Below, piece by piece: positions 1 to 6,686 of a DNA stretch of 23,282 nt. Position 1 is the stretch's first letter. Each line of letters starts with the position of its first letter. The DNA is taken from NCBI GenBank assembly GCA_903868035.1, contig CAIPTQ010000234.1:1-23282 (forward strand), given 5' to 3'. The DNA is from an uncultured Phycisphaerales bacterium. Lineage in GTDB: Bacteria > Planctomycetota > Phycisphaerae > WQYP01. Below the pieces are notes generated by a model. The model saw only the letters and a program-made list of their open reading frames with translations, did no database searches and had not been told where the DNA came from. The translations under genes and the position numbers were made by a program.

Positions 1-1012
1 CGGGCATGACGTGTGCGGCAGGCATGATGTCCGGACGTTGATAGAAGATGTACAGCAGCAGGCCGATGAACAAAAACAGGGAGACCACAACCATGCCGAT
101 GAACTGCGAGGCGATGACGGAGAGCCCGCCGCGCAAGGCGGATTTGGAGATCAGGAAGCGCTGCGCCAGGTCGTGGTCCACGCCGTAGGCGGCGGTGTTG
201 AGGAATACGGCGGCGAAAATGGCCGCCCAGAGCGTGTACGGCTTGCTGAAGTTCAGCGCGGTATCGACGACTTGCAGCTTGGAGTTTCCCGCCGGGGTGG
301 CGGAGTGGCCCAGCACATCGACAATCTGCGGCAGGGAGAGCGGTATCCGATTCAGCAGAATGCCGATGGTCAGCAGCGCCGTGCCCATGACGATGGCGAA
401 CTGGATCGTATCGACCCAGACGACGGCCCGCACGCCGCCGATGGTGGCATAGATGGTGCCGACGACGCCGATGAGGCTGATGGCCAGGATCATCTTCCAG
501 GGTTCCGGGGCGCCCGGTCCGAACATCAGCAGGCACAGGGGAATGGAGGCCAGGAAGAGCCGCGCGCCCGAGGAGAGCATGCGCCCGAAGATAAACGCGC
601 ACGACACCGCCATCCGCGCGGATTCGCCGAAGCGCTGGGCCAGGAAGCCGTAGATCGTCACCGTGCCGGCGCGATAGAGGCGCGGGATGAAGAGGATGGC
701 GACGATGAAGACGGCCATGATGCCGCCGATGTTGAGGATGAGGTAGGACAGGTCGCCGCCGAAGGCCGCATCGGGGACGCCGACAAAGGTGGCCGAGGAG
801 AGCATGGTGGCCACCAGCGAAATCGCCAGCGCCCACGTGGGCATGGAGCGGCCGCCGAGGAAGAATTCCTGCTCCCCGCCGCCCTGGCGCGCGACGGCCC
901 AGCCGACGACGATCACCAGCACGAAGTAGGCCGCGACGATGGACCAATCCAGGGGGCCAAAGACGGCCAGCATGGGCGGAGGCGTGAGGAGGGCGAGGAT
1001 GGGGACGGGCAT
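1..1012 (-). CDS. Sodium:solute symporter (SSS family), N-terminal part, runs off left edge
   Basis: The minus strand is open from an ATG at 1012 to the window edge, giving about 337 residues without a stop. SSS proteins are usually 450-600 residues, so the C-terminus lies outside. The protein is very hydrophobic: a first membrane helix near residues 20-40 (DWSIVAAYFVLVIVVGWAVA) is followed by a polar loop with EFFLGGRSMPTWALAISLVA, the typical SSS start of helix 2, then TFVGVPDAAF and further helices. GGVRAVVWVDTIQF is the usual SSS central signature, and AYGVDHDLAQRFL matches the family's D-x-x-x-x-QR region. A GAGG motif six bases upstream supports this start. The family couples Na+ to uptake of sugars, sialic acid, amino acids or similar solutes; the substrate cannot be read here. 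It lies 108 bp downstream of the toxin gene on the same strand, and I see no terminator between them. Confidence 0.9.
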   Translation of the reverse strand, partial: MPVPILALLTPPPMLAVFGPLDWSIVAAYFVLVIVVGWAVARQGGGEQEFFLGGRSMPTWALAISLVATMLSSATFVGVPDAAFGGDLSYLILNIGGIMAVFIVAILFIPRLYRAGTVTIYGFLAQRFGESARMAVSCAFIFGRMLSSGARLFLASIPLCLLMFGPGAPEPWKMILAISLIGVVGTIYATIGGVRAVVWVDTIQFAIVMGTALLTIGILLNRIPLSLPQIVDVLGHSATPAGNSKLQVVDTALNFSKPYTLWAAIFAAVFLNTAAYGVDHDLAQRFLISKSALRGGLSVIASQFIGMVVVSLFLFIGLLLYIFYQRPDIMPAAHVMP

Positions 1013-1120
1013 GGGGAACCTCGGGGCATCGGTGATGCCGGGTGTTCTACGGCAGGAAGGGGCGTGTGTCGAATGTATCCGACCGCATGATGACCATATT
1101 TCGGTGGGGAGAGCCGGAGC

Positions 1121-1411
1121 TTATTTGAACAACTTGCGGAAATCGCGGGCGCCATGCACGACGCGCACCACGACGAGCGTTTCCCGTTCGATGCGGTAAC
1201 AAATCACGTAATTCCCCACCGACCAGAACCGAAATCGCGCATCGCGCACATCCGCACGCAAATGCCCCATGCGGGGAAATTGCGCCAGCGTTTCAAGCGT
1301 CGCGTGTATTTTCTCATCCAGCCGGTCGGCGGCACTCAGGTTATCCTGGGCGATGTAAGCGCAAATTTGCTCGACATCCTTATCCGCCCGCCACGAAATG
1401 CGATACTTCAT
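1121..1411 (-). CDS. ParE/RelE-type toxin
   Basis: A 96-residue protein with the ParE/RelE toxin layout. The N-terminus MKYRISWRADKDVEQICAYI gives a first beta strand and helix, and the C-terminus FWSVGNYVICYRIE followed by VVRVVHGARDF is the hallmark of ParE-like toxins. ParE members poison DNA gyrase and RelE members cleave mRNA on the ribosome; the Y-R-I-E...V-V-R-V-V-H-G-A-R-D pattern is closer to ParE. Its ATG overlaps the antitoxin stop by four bases (ATGA), so the two genes are translationally coupled. The length is normal and nothing is broken. It is probably kept inactive by the upstream antitoxin. Confidence 0.88.
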   Translation of the reverse strand: MKYRISWRADKDVEQICAYIAQDNLSAADRLDEKIHATLETLAQFPRMGHLRADVRDARFRFWSVGNYVICYRIERETLVVVRVVHGARDFRKLFK

Positions 1412-1659
1412 CGTGCATGCCGCCGCGCTTTGCGCTTCTGCAAGGCTTCTGCTCCATCCAGCGTCCCATGCTCGGCGATGCTCCGCTCGCCTTCCTCAAG
1501 CAAACGGTCGAGTTCTCCGGGAGCAAAGTCCCCCACACGCTCCTGCTGGTCCAGCGTCATTATGGCCGCCGACACCACATCCTCCGCCGATGCGTACCGA
1601 CCCGACTTCACACGTTCATCGATGCATTTTTTCACGCCCGGCGTTAAAGTCAGCTTCAT
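1408..1659 (-). CDS. ParD-type antitoxin
   Basis: An 83-residue protein starting MKLTLTPGVKKCIDERVKSG, then RYASAEDVVSAAIMTL. This is the ribbon-helix-helix DNA-binding half of ParD-type antitoxins (beta strand, then I-D-x-x-V-x-S-G-x-Y-x-S-x-x-x-V). The remainder is acidic then basic (GELDRLLEEGERSIAEHG) and likely wraps the toxin. I chose the ATG at 1659 because an AGGAG ribosome site lies six bases upstream; an in-frame TTG two codons earlier is less likely. Antitoxins of this type repress their own promoter together with the toxin. It precedes and overlaps the toxin gene. Confidence 0.85.
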   Translation of the reverse strand: MKLTLTPGVKKCIDERVKSGRYASAEDVVSAAIMTLDQQERVGDFAPGELDRLLEEGERSIAEHGTLDGAEALQKRKARRHAR

Positions 1660-1683
1660 GCACAACTCCTTTGAGGCAGCCGC

Positions 1684-1692
1684 ATTATAGCA
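1684..1692 (-). promoter_or_regulatory. Extended -10 promoter of the toxin-antitoxin operon
   Basis: On the minus strand the sequence reads TGCTATAAT, a perfect TATAAT with the extended TGn motif. No good -35 box is visible 16-18 bases upstream, as is common for extended -10 promoters. It lies 25 bases before the antitoxin ATG, leaving a short leader with AGGAG at 1666-1670. Confidence 0.65.
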
Positions 1693-1803
1693 CCTCCACC
1701 TTCACGCCTCATCTTGCCCTTTCCATGTTTGCATGATCGACAAATATGGCCTTCCATGCGACGATTTCGCTTCGATATCGCGAACCTCATCGGAGTCCCC
1801 GTC

Positions 1804-3051
1804 ATGCCCGCCCGGAATACATTCAACTTCCAGCGCACCCTCGCCGCCAAAACCGCCGCCCACCAAAAACTCCTCGCCCGCAAAAACCACCCCCTCCCCG
1901 TCACCCAACAGAACGGCATCTATGAGCGCTACCGGCACCCCGTCATCACCGCCGACCACGTCCCCCTCTGCTGGCGCTACGACCTCAACCCCAAAACCAA
2001 CCCCTTCTTCCTCGAACGCCTGGGCATCAACGCCGCCTTCAATGCCGGGGCCATCTTCTTCAACGACCAATACCACCTGGTCGTCCGCACCGAGGGTTGG
2101 GACCGCAAATCCTTCTTCGCCCTCGCCTCCTCCAACTCCCCCACCGAGGGCTTCGAATTCCAAACCCGCCCCATCCTCCTCAACGAGGTCGGCGACCCCA
2201 CCACCAACGTCTACGACATGCGCCTGACCGCCCATGAGGACGGCACCATCTACGGCCTGTTCTGTGCCGAACGCCCAGACCCCGCCGCCCCACCCGGCGA
2301 TACCTCCGCGGCCATCGCCGCCTGCGGCATCGCCCGCACGCGCGACCTTATCAACTGGGAACGCCTGCCGGACCTCATATCCCGCTCCCCCCAGCAGCGC
2401 AACGTCGTTCTCCACCCCGAATTCATCCGCGGCCGATACGCCCTCTACACCCGCCCCCAGGATTCCTTCATCGAGGCCGGCACCGGCGGGGGCATCGGCT
2501 TCGCCCTTGCCGACTCCATGGAAAACGCCCGCATCGACGAGGAAACCGTCATCGAGCCCAAGGTGTATCACACGATCAAGGAGTCCAAGAACGGCGACGG
2601 CGCGGTGCCCATCAAGACCCGGGCCGGCTGGCTCCACATCGCCCACGGCGTGCGCAACACTGCCGCCGGCCTCCGCTACGTCGTCTACGCCTTCCTCTGC
2701 GACTTGCACGACCCCGCCCAAGTCATCCACCGCCCCGGCGGCTACCTCATCGCGCCCCAGGGCGAGGAGCGCGTCGGCGACGTCTCCAACGTCATCTTCT
2801 GCAACGGCGCCATCGCCCGCCCCAACGGCGACCTGTACATCTATTACGCCTCCTCCGACACGCGCCTGCACGTCGCCGCCACCACGCTTGACCGCATGAT
2901 CGACTACTGCCAGAACACACCGGAAGACCCGCTGACTTCCTCGGCCTGCGTCCGCCAGCGCCGCGCGCTGATCGAGAAGAACCTCGCCTTTCTGAAGCCC
3001 GCGAAAACCGCCCGGCGCATCCCCGGCAAGTCCCGCACGCCCCGCCGCTGA
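1804..3051 (+). CDS. GH130 subfamily 1 phosphorylase, probable 4-O-beta-D-mannosyl-D-glucose phosphorylase
   Basis: A 415-residue cytoplasmic enzyme with no signal peptide. The conserved GH130 landmarks are visible: [22 protein letters not shown] near the start, then [70 protein letters not shown] and GDVSNVIF. This set matches the mannosylglucose phosphorylase subfamily (EC 2.4.1.281), which splits mannosyl-glucose with phosphate to mannose 1-phosphate and glucose. The Asp of YDMRL (residue 138) corresponds to the family's proton donor. I chose the ATG at 1804, with GGAG eight bases upstream, because known members start close to this point; in-frame ATGs at 1714 and 1756 would add an unconserved leader. 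A mannobiose epimerase partner, often adjacent, is not in the window. Codons are strongly C-ending, unlike obg downstream. Confidence 0.9.
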   Translation: MPARNTFNFQRTLAAKTAAHQKLLARKNHPLPVTQQNGIYERYRHPVITADHVPLCWRYDLNPKTNPFFLERLGINAAFNAGAIFFNDQYHLVVRTEGWDRKSFFALASSNSPTEGFEFQTRPILLNEVGDPTTNVYDMRLTAHEDGTIYGLFCAERPDPAAPPGDTSAAIAACGIARTRDLINWERLPDLISRSPQQRNVVLHPEFIRGRYALYTRPQDSFIEAGTGGGIGFALADSMENARIDEETVIEPKVYHTIKESKNGDGAVPIKTRAGWLHIAHGVRNTAAGLRYVVYAFLCDLHDPAQVIHRPGGYLIAPQGEERVGDVSNVIFCNGAIARPNGDLYIYYASSDTRLHVAATTLDRMIDYCQNTPEDPLTSSACVRQRRALIEKNLAFLKPAKTARRIPGKSRTPRR

Positions 3052-3068
3052 ATGTGGGCGTCGATTTC

Positions 3069-3077
3069 TGGTAGTAT
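3069..3077 (+). promoter_or_regulatory. Possible extended -10 promoter for obg
   Basis: TGGTAGTAT combines a TGn extension with TAGTAT (four of six consensus bases). The -35 region is poor. It sits in the 101-bp gap between the phosphorylase stop and the obg start, leaving a 75-base leader. The same TAGTAT with TGn is seen upstream of the DHOD-like gene. Confidence 0.35.
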
Positions 3078-3152
3078 GTGGCCTTGCGCCGCGGACGTGC
3101 CGCCGGCGGGCCCGATGCCCGCGTGGCGGCCCGGCGGGTGTCAGGAGTCTTC

Positions 3153-4727
3153 ATGTTTGTAGATCAGGCCGATATCGAAGTGCTCGCCGGGGATGGCGGG
3201 CGCGGATGCGTGTCATTTCGCAAGGAAAAATACATCCCGCAGGGCGGCCCCGACGGCGGCGACGGCGGCGACGGCGGCTCGGTCTACCTCCAGGCCACCC
3301 CGGGCGTCGATACCCTGCTGGATATGATGGGCCGGCACCATTGGCGCGCCAGCATGGGCGACAACGGCATGGGGAAAAAAAAGGCGGGCCGCGACGGCAC
3401 CGACCTCATCATTCATGTGCCGCCGGGCACCCTGGTGTATGACCGCACCTCCGGCCTGTTGATCGCCGACCTCAAAACCCCCGGCCAGCAGGTGCGCGTG
3501 GCCAAGGGCGGGCATGGGGGCAAGGGCAACGTGCAGTTCATGAACTCCGTGCGCCAGGCGCCGGATTTCGCCGAGCCGGGCCAGAAGGGCCAGGTCCGCG
3601 GGCTGCATCTGGAGTTGCGCCTCATCGCCGATGTGGGCGTGGTGGGCCTGCCCAATGCCGGCAAGTCCACGCTGCTCTCGCGCATCAGTCATGCCCGGCC
3701 CAAGATCGCCGATTATCCCTTCACCACGCTGGTGCCCCAGTTGGGCATCGCCGAACTCGACTCCGAGCGCCGGCTCGTGATCGCCGACATTCCCGGCCTG
3801 ATCGAAGGGGCCAGCACGGGCGCGGGCCTGGGCCAGGATTTCCTCCGGCATATCGAACGCACACGCGTGCTAGTGCATATTGTGGATGTGATGCCGCTGG
3901 ATGGTTCCTCGCCCATCGAGTCCTACCGGCAGATTCGCGCCGAACTCCAGGCCTATTCCCCCAAGCTGGCCGCCAAGCATGAAATTCTGGCCGCCAACAA
4001 GATGGACCTGACCGGCGCCGGCGAGGCGCTGGCGGATTTTCGCCAGGCGCTCCCGGGTAAGCAGATTTTTGCGATCTCCGCTGTGGCCGGCAGCGGGCTG
4101 AGGCCCCTGCTGGAGGCCCTGTGGCAGCAGGTGAAAAATGCGCCCGAAGCGCTGCCTATTGTCACCGAGCGTCCCTACGTGCCGCCCGTGGTGGAGGCCA
4201 AAACCCGCAGCGACCAGGAGATGTTCACTGTGGTCGAGGGCGCGGCCGACGAGGAGGCCTGGGAGCCGGTGGATGGCGCGGAAGATGCGCTAGAGCCGGT
4301 GCCGGATGATGCGCCGGAAGCAGCCCCCGCGCCGGCCCGGAAGCACCCGGCCCGGCCCCCCGGTCTCTCCCAGCGGGGCGCCGCCCGGCTGGCCGCACAA
4401 AAAGCCGAGAAGCCTTATATCAACGCCCAGGGCGATAAGGTTTCACCCATCAAGAAAAAACGGAAGAAGGAGGAAAAGCTGCGGCGGACGTTGATCGAGC
4501 CCGTGCATCAGGCGGCGGGCCGGGAAGAACGGCGTTCGGCCAAAGAGCGCAAAGCCGCCCATGACGCAAAAATCAAGCGGCGGAAAGACGCCCTGGCGGC
4601 GCCGCCACCGCCTCCACCCCCGGCGCCCGCCGACCTCGATGCCGCGCTGGCCGCGGAAATCGCGGCCATCAAGGCGGATGACGCCCGCAAGGGGAAATAT
4701 TACAGCCGGCGGAAAACGGATGTGTGA
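3153..4727 (+). CDS. obg: GTPase Obg/CgtA with long basic C-terminal tail
   Basis: A 524-residue Obg protein, an essential GTPase linked to 50S ribosome maturation and the stringent response. The Obg fold covers residues 1-158, with the glycine-rich GGPDGGDGGDGG at 31-42 that forms its type II helices. The G domain follows: P-loop GLPNAGKST at 165-173, DYPFTT (switch I) at 187-192, DIPGLIEGA (switch II) at 212-220, NKMD at 282-285 and ISA at 308-310. The start at 3153 has AGGAG five bases upstream and begins with the canonical MFVDQADIEV; an upstream in-frame start at 3078 would add unconserved residues. After about residue 345 there is no recognisable OCT domain. Instead an acidic, then lysine/arginine-rich segment (KKKRKKEEKLRR), a run of seven prolines and a final KYYSRRKTDV make up about 180 residues. 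Confidence 0.95.
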   Translation: MFVDQADIEVLAGDGGRGCVSFRKEKYIPQGGPDGGDGGDGGSVYLQATPGVDTLLDMMGRHHWRASMGDNGMGKKKAGRDGTDLIIHVPPGTLVYDRTSGLLIADLKTPGQQVRVAKGGHGGKGNVQFMNSVRQAPDFAEPGQKGQVRGLHLELRLIADVGVVGLPNAGKSTLLSRISHARPKIADYPFTTLVPQLGIAELDSERRLVIADIPGLIEGASTGAGLGQDFLRHIERTRVLVHIVDVMPLDGSSPIESYRQIRAELQAYSPKLAAKHEILAANKMDLTGAGEALADFRQALPGKQIFAISAVAGSGLRPLLEALWQQVKNAPEALPIVTERPYVPPVVEAKTRSDQEMFTVVEGAADEEAWEPVDGAEDALEPVPDDAPEAAPAPARKHPARPPGLSQRGAARLAAQKAEKPYINAQGDKVSPIKKKRKKEEKLRRTLIEPVHQAAGREERRSAKERKAAHDAKIKRRKDALAAPPPPPPPAPADLDAALAAEIAAIKADDARKGKYYSRRKTDV

Positions 4728-4849
4728 GCTGTCAGTGGTAATCGGAGACGCGACCGTCAGGGAGCGTGGATTTCCGTGTGTAGGTGTGCGGCCTACCACT
4801 ACGACCGCGTGAACAATGCACTTGTGATCAGAAATGAGTGATGAACGGC
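4728..4849 (+). other. obg-glycosyltransferase spacer with a small hairpin
   Basis: This 122-base gap holds GTAGG (4780-4784) and CCTAC (4792-4796) around a seven-base loop, too weak and without a T-run to be a clear terminator. On the minus strand 4750-4764 reads GCTCCCTGACGGTCG. A related block, AGCGACCGGAGACCGC, occurs at 6232-6247. I suspect both are remnants of dispersed repeats, but only these two partial matches are visible here. Confidence 0.3.
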
Positions 4850-6193
4850 ATGAAGCTGGCATTGGTCGTTGAACACTATGATCCCGCCAACGGCGGCAGC
4901 GGCGGGGAGCATCTGGCCGGCTGGGTGGCCCGGGAGATGGTCCGGCGGGGGCATGAGGTCCATGTGGTCTGCCATGATGTCGCGGCCCGCGTCAGCCGTT
5001 ACCGGCAGGCCATGCAGCGGGCGAGTTTTGACGCCCACCGCTCGCGCCGGGCGCATCTGCCGGCGGCACCGGCTCCGGCGGGGGCGGAGATGATTCACGT
5101 GCATCGACTGGGGGGCATGCGGCTGCATTCGGCGCTGGGCTTTCGGCTCTTCGGCCGCCGCGCCCGGGCCTGGTGCCGGTGCCGGAAAGCGAGCGGCGGC
5201 ATTGAGGTAGTGCATTCGTTTACCGTGGCCTGTCCGGGCGACATTTATCATGCGGAGGCCGGCGTGTTTGCCGCCCAGCAGGCCCAGGCCGCGGCCATGC
5301 GCGGCACCGCGGGGTCGGCGTGGAAACGGCTGGTCCAGCGGCTCCCGGGTAAGCAGCGGACGCTCCTGGCGCTCGAACGCCGGGCCTTGCGGCGCGCGGG
5401 CCGGACGATCAGTTTGTGCCGGATGATGACCGAACAGTTGGCGGCATATTACACCGGCACGGGCCGGGTGGTGACGCTGGCGACGCCGCGGCTCGAGACG
5501 GACGCGGAAAGGGGGGGGCCAGGAGACACGCAGACCCGTGGTCGCGGGGAGGCGGATCGGGAGGCGGAAGATCGCGCCTGGTTTCGGGGCCATTACAAAC
5601 TGGCGGCGACCGATCACGTGGCGCTGTTCGTGGGCCATGATTTCCGGCGCAAGGGCCTGCGCTACGCCATCGAGGCCATCGCCCGGACCCGGGATTGGAA
5701 ACTGATCGTGGCGGGGCTGGGCAAGGTGCGCGAGTATGTCGAACTGGCGGGGAGTTTGGGCTTGCTGCCGGCGACGGATGGGGCGGTTCAGGGTGGGGTG
5801 GAGGCGCCCCCGGCGCGCGTGCTGTTCGTGGGCCCCACGCGGGAAGTCGCGGCCCTGTATGCCGCCGCCGATGCGCTCCTCCTGCCCGCGTTTTATGAAC
5901 CCTCGGGAGTGGTGGTGCTCGAGGCGCTGGCCCACGGCCTGCCGGTGGTGGGTACGGGTTTTCTGGGCCTGGCGGATTTGGTCCAGGCCCATCATGCGGG
6001 CATCATCGTGGAGCATCCCCGCGACATTGACGCCCTGGCGGCGGGCCTCGAAGCTTTGCCGGCGGCCGGTTCCACCGACCGCCACGCCCTGGCCCACCGG
6101 GCGCGGGCCGCCGCGGCAAGCCTGTCGGCAGAGGCGTTCGCGGACCGGCTCGAGGGGCTGTACCGGGAGGTGGCGCGGGAGAAGGGGCGGTGA
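4850..6193 (+). CDS. GT4-family glycosyltransferase, WaaG-like
   Basis: A 447-residue GT-B-fold glycosyltransferase. The N-terminal acceptor domain starts MKLALVVEHYDPANGGSGG, then EMVRRGHEVHVVCHD. The middle VVHSFTVACPGDIYHAEAGV resembles WaaG-type lipopolysaccharide core glucosyltransferases. The nucleotide-sugar domain has FVGHDFRRKGLRYAI (K268), VLFVGPTREVAALYAAADALLLP and the EPSGVVVLE motif (E350 and E358, the EX7E pair of family GT4). It probably transfers a hexose from a nucleotide sugar to an envelope glycolipid or polysaccharide; the substrate is not determined. An ATG nine bases upstream (4841) is an equally possible start; neither has a strong ribosome site. An arginine/glutamate/glycine-rich loop near residues 218-242, encoded over an eight-G run, looks like an insertion between the two domains. 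Confidence 0.85.
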   Translation: MKLALVVEHYDPANGGSGGEHLAGWVAREMVRRGHEVHVVCHDVAARVSRYRQAMQRASFDAHRSRRAHLPAAPAPAGAEMIHVHRLGGMRLHSALGFRLFGRRARAWCRCRKASGGIEVVHSFTVACPGDIYHAEAGVFAAQQAQAAAMRGTAGSAWKRLVQRLPGKQRTLLALERRALRRAGRTISLCRMMTEQLAAYYTGTGRVVTLATPRLETDAERGGPGDTQTRGRGEADREAEDRAWFRGHYKLAATDHVALFVGHDFRRKGLRYAIEAIARTRDWKLIVAGLGKVREYVELAGSLGLLPATDGAVQGGVEAPPARVLFVGPTREVAALYAAADALLLPAFYEPSGVVVLEALAHGLPVVGTGFLGLADLVQAHHAGIIVEHPRDIDALAAGLEALPAAGSTDRHALAHRARAAAASLSAEAFADRLEGLYREVAREKGR

Positions 6194-6245
6194 GGGGGTG
6201 TTCAGATGCCGAGATGTAGTATGTAGGTAGAAGCGACCGGAGACC

Positions 6246-6260
6246 GCACACTGTGTGTGC
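6246..6260. repeat. Palindrome copy 1 (degenerate)
   Basis: GCACAC and GTGTGC flank a TGT loop, and the right side continues ATTATTG, resembling the right arm of the better copies (GCGTGCACAATTG). The left arm lacks the ATTGT end. I treat it as a decayed member of the family at 6301-7044. Confidence 0.45.
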
Positions 6261-6300
6261 ATTATTGTCGTGGCGACACCAGTCCTTTGCCGCGGAGTAG

Positions 6301-6325
6301 ATTTTCTACGCATTGCGTAGAAAAT
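6301..6325. repeat. Palindrome copy 2 (perfect 11-bp arms)
   Basis: Left arm ATTTTCTACGC (6301-6311), loop ATT, right arm GCGTAGAAAAT (6315-6325), all eleven pairs intact. Its arms differ from copies 3 and 5 at two positions, and both changes are mirrored in the other arm. The 20 bases to its left (6281-6300) also resemble the left flank of the in-gene copy. Confidence 0.85.
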
Positions 6326-6363
6326 TGGGGCGGGTCTGCCGGTAGAGTTGGTTGGCGAGGGCT

Positions 6364-6389
6364 AATTGTCCACGCATGCGTGGACAATT
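6364..6389. repeat. Palindrome copy 3 (perfect 26-bp palindrome)
   Basis: A perfect 26-base palindrome with no loop. The left half is AATTGTCCACGCA and the right half its exact complement. It shares the ATTGTCCACGC arm with copy 5. The left flank TTGGCGAGG resembles the TTGGCCGAGG beside copy 5. Confidence 0.9.
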
Positions 6390-6502
6390 GGGCCTATGGT
6401 GTCAGGAACAAATTGATGGTGGAATTTGGAGCCTGCCACAAACCTCGAATTCTTCCCAGTGTCCCGTTTTGCTGAATTTGCTGAAGTTATTTCGAAAACG
6501 AG

Positions 6503-6527
6503 ATTATGCACACACCGTGCGTACAAT
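6503..6527. repeat. Palindrome copy 4 (degenerate)
   Basis: ATTATGCACAC and GTGCGTACAAT surround a three-base loop, with three mismatches between the arms. The ends and the CAC/GTG core match the rest of the family, so this appears to be a decaying copy. Confidence 0.6.
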
Positions 6528-6566
6528 GCTCGTGGTCGCACTCGCATTACCTTGGCCGAGGAGAAG

Positions 6567-6590
6567 ATTGTCCACGCACGCGTGGACAAT
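6567..6590. repeat. Palindrome copy 5 (perfect 11-bp arms) with gene-like left flank
   Basis: Left arm ATTGTCCACGC (6567-6577), two-base loop, right arm GCGTGGACAAT (6580-6590). The left flank, CCTTGGCCGAG then GAGAAG at 6550-6566, matches the nuclease gene's flank (7003-7019) at 14 of 17 positions, and the local reading frame even spells EKIVHA as in the nuclease. This ties the spacer repeats to the gene copy. Confidence 0.9.
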
Positions 6591-6686
6591 TGCATTCGTG
6601 GCATCTTGGCGTATGAGTTTACAACGAAAGCGGAAAGCGGCGAGTAGGTTTTGATTTTTCAGGCATATCCGGTGAAACTGTTGACG

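Larger units (their letters stand above)
6194..6686 (+). other. Repeat-rich spacer between the glycosyltransferase and the nuclease gene
   Basis: No convincing gene lies in these 493 bases. Small open frames exist, but they read through palindromes and share no family signature. The stretch is visibly less GC-rich than its neighbours and contains five copies of a palindrome family listed separately. No obvious promoter or terminator stands out, although the palindromes could form RNA hairpins ahead of the nuclease gene. Confidence 0.7.

Noticed and set aside
11..1090. Long + strand open frame opposite the symporter
   Set aside because: Its protein is a low-complexity string of G, D, E and R. 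The minus strand encodes a coherent membrane protein with family motifs.
1750..1803. N-terminal extension of the GH130 enzyme from ATG 1714 or 1756
   Set aside because: The added residues are not family-like, and GGAG is correctly placed only before the ATG at 1804.
3846..3884. GCACACGCGTGC inside obg resembling the palindrome family
   Set aside because: It lacks the ATT ends and left flank, and it encodes conserved G-domain residues (RTRVLVHIVD); a chance match.
6426..6647. Small open frame upstream of the nuclease gene containing RFAE and EKIVHA strings
   Set aside because: It reads through two palindromes, lacks a ribosome site and aligns with the nuclease only around the repeat. I treat it as repeat-derived, not as a gene or a clear pseudogene.
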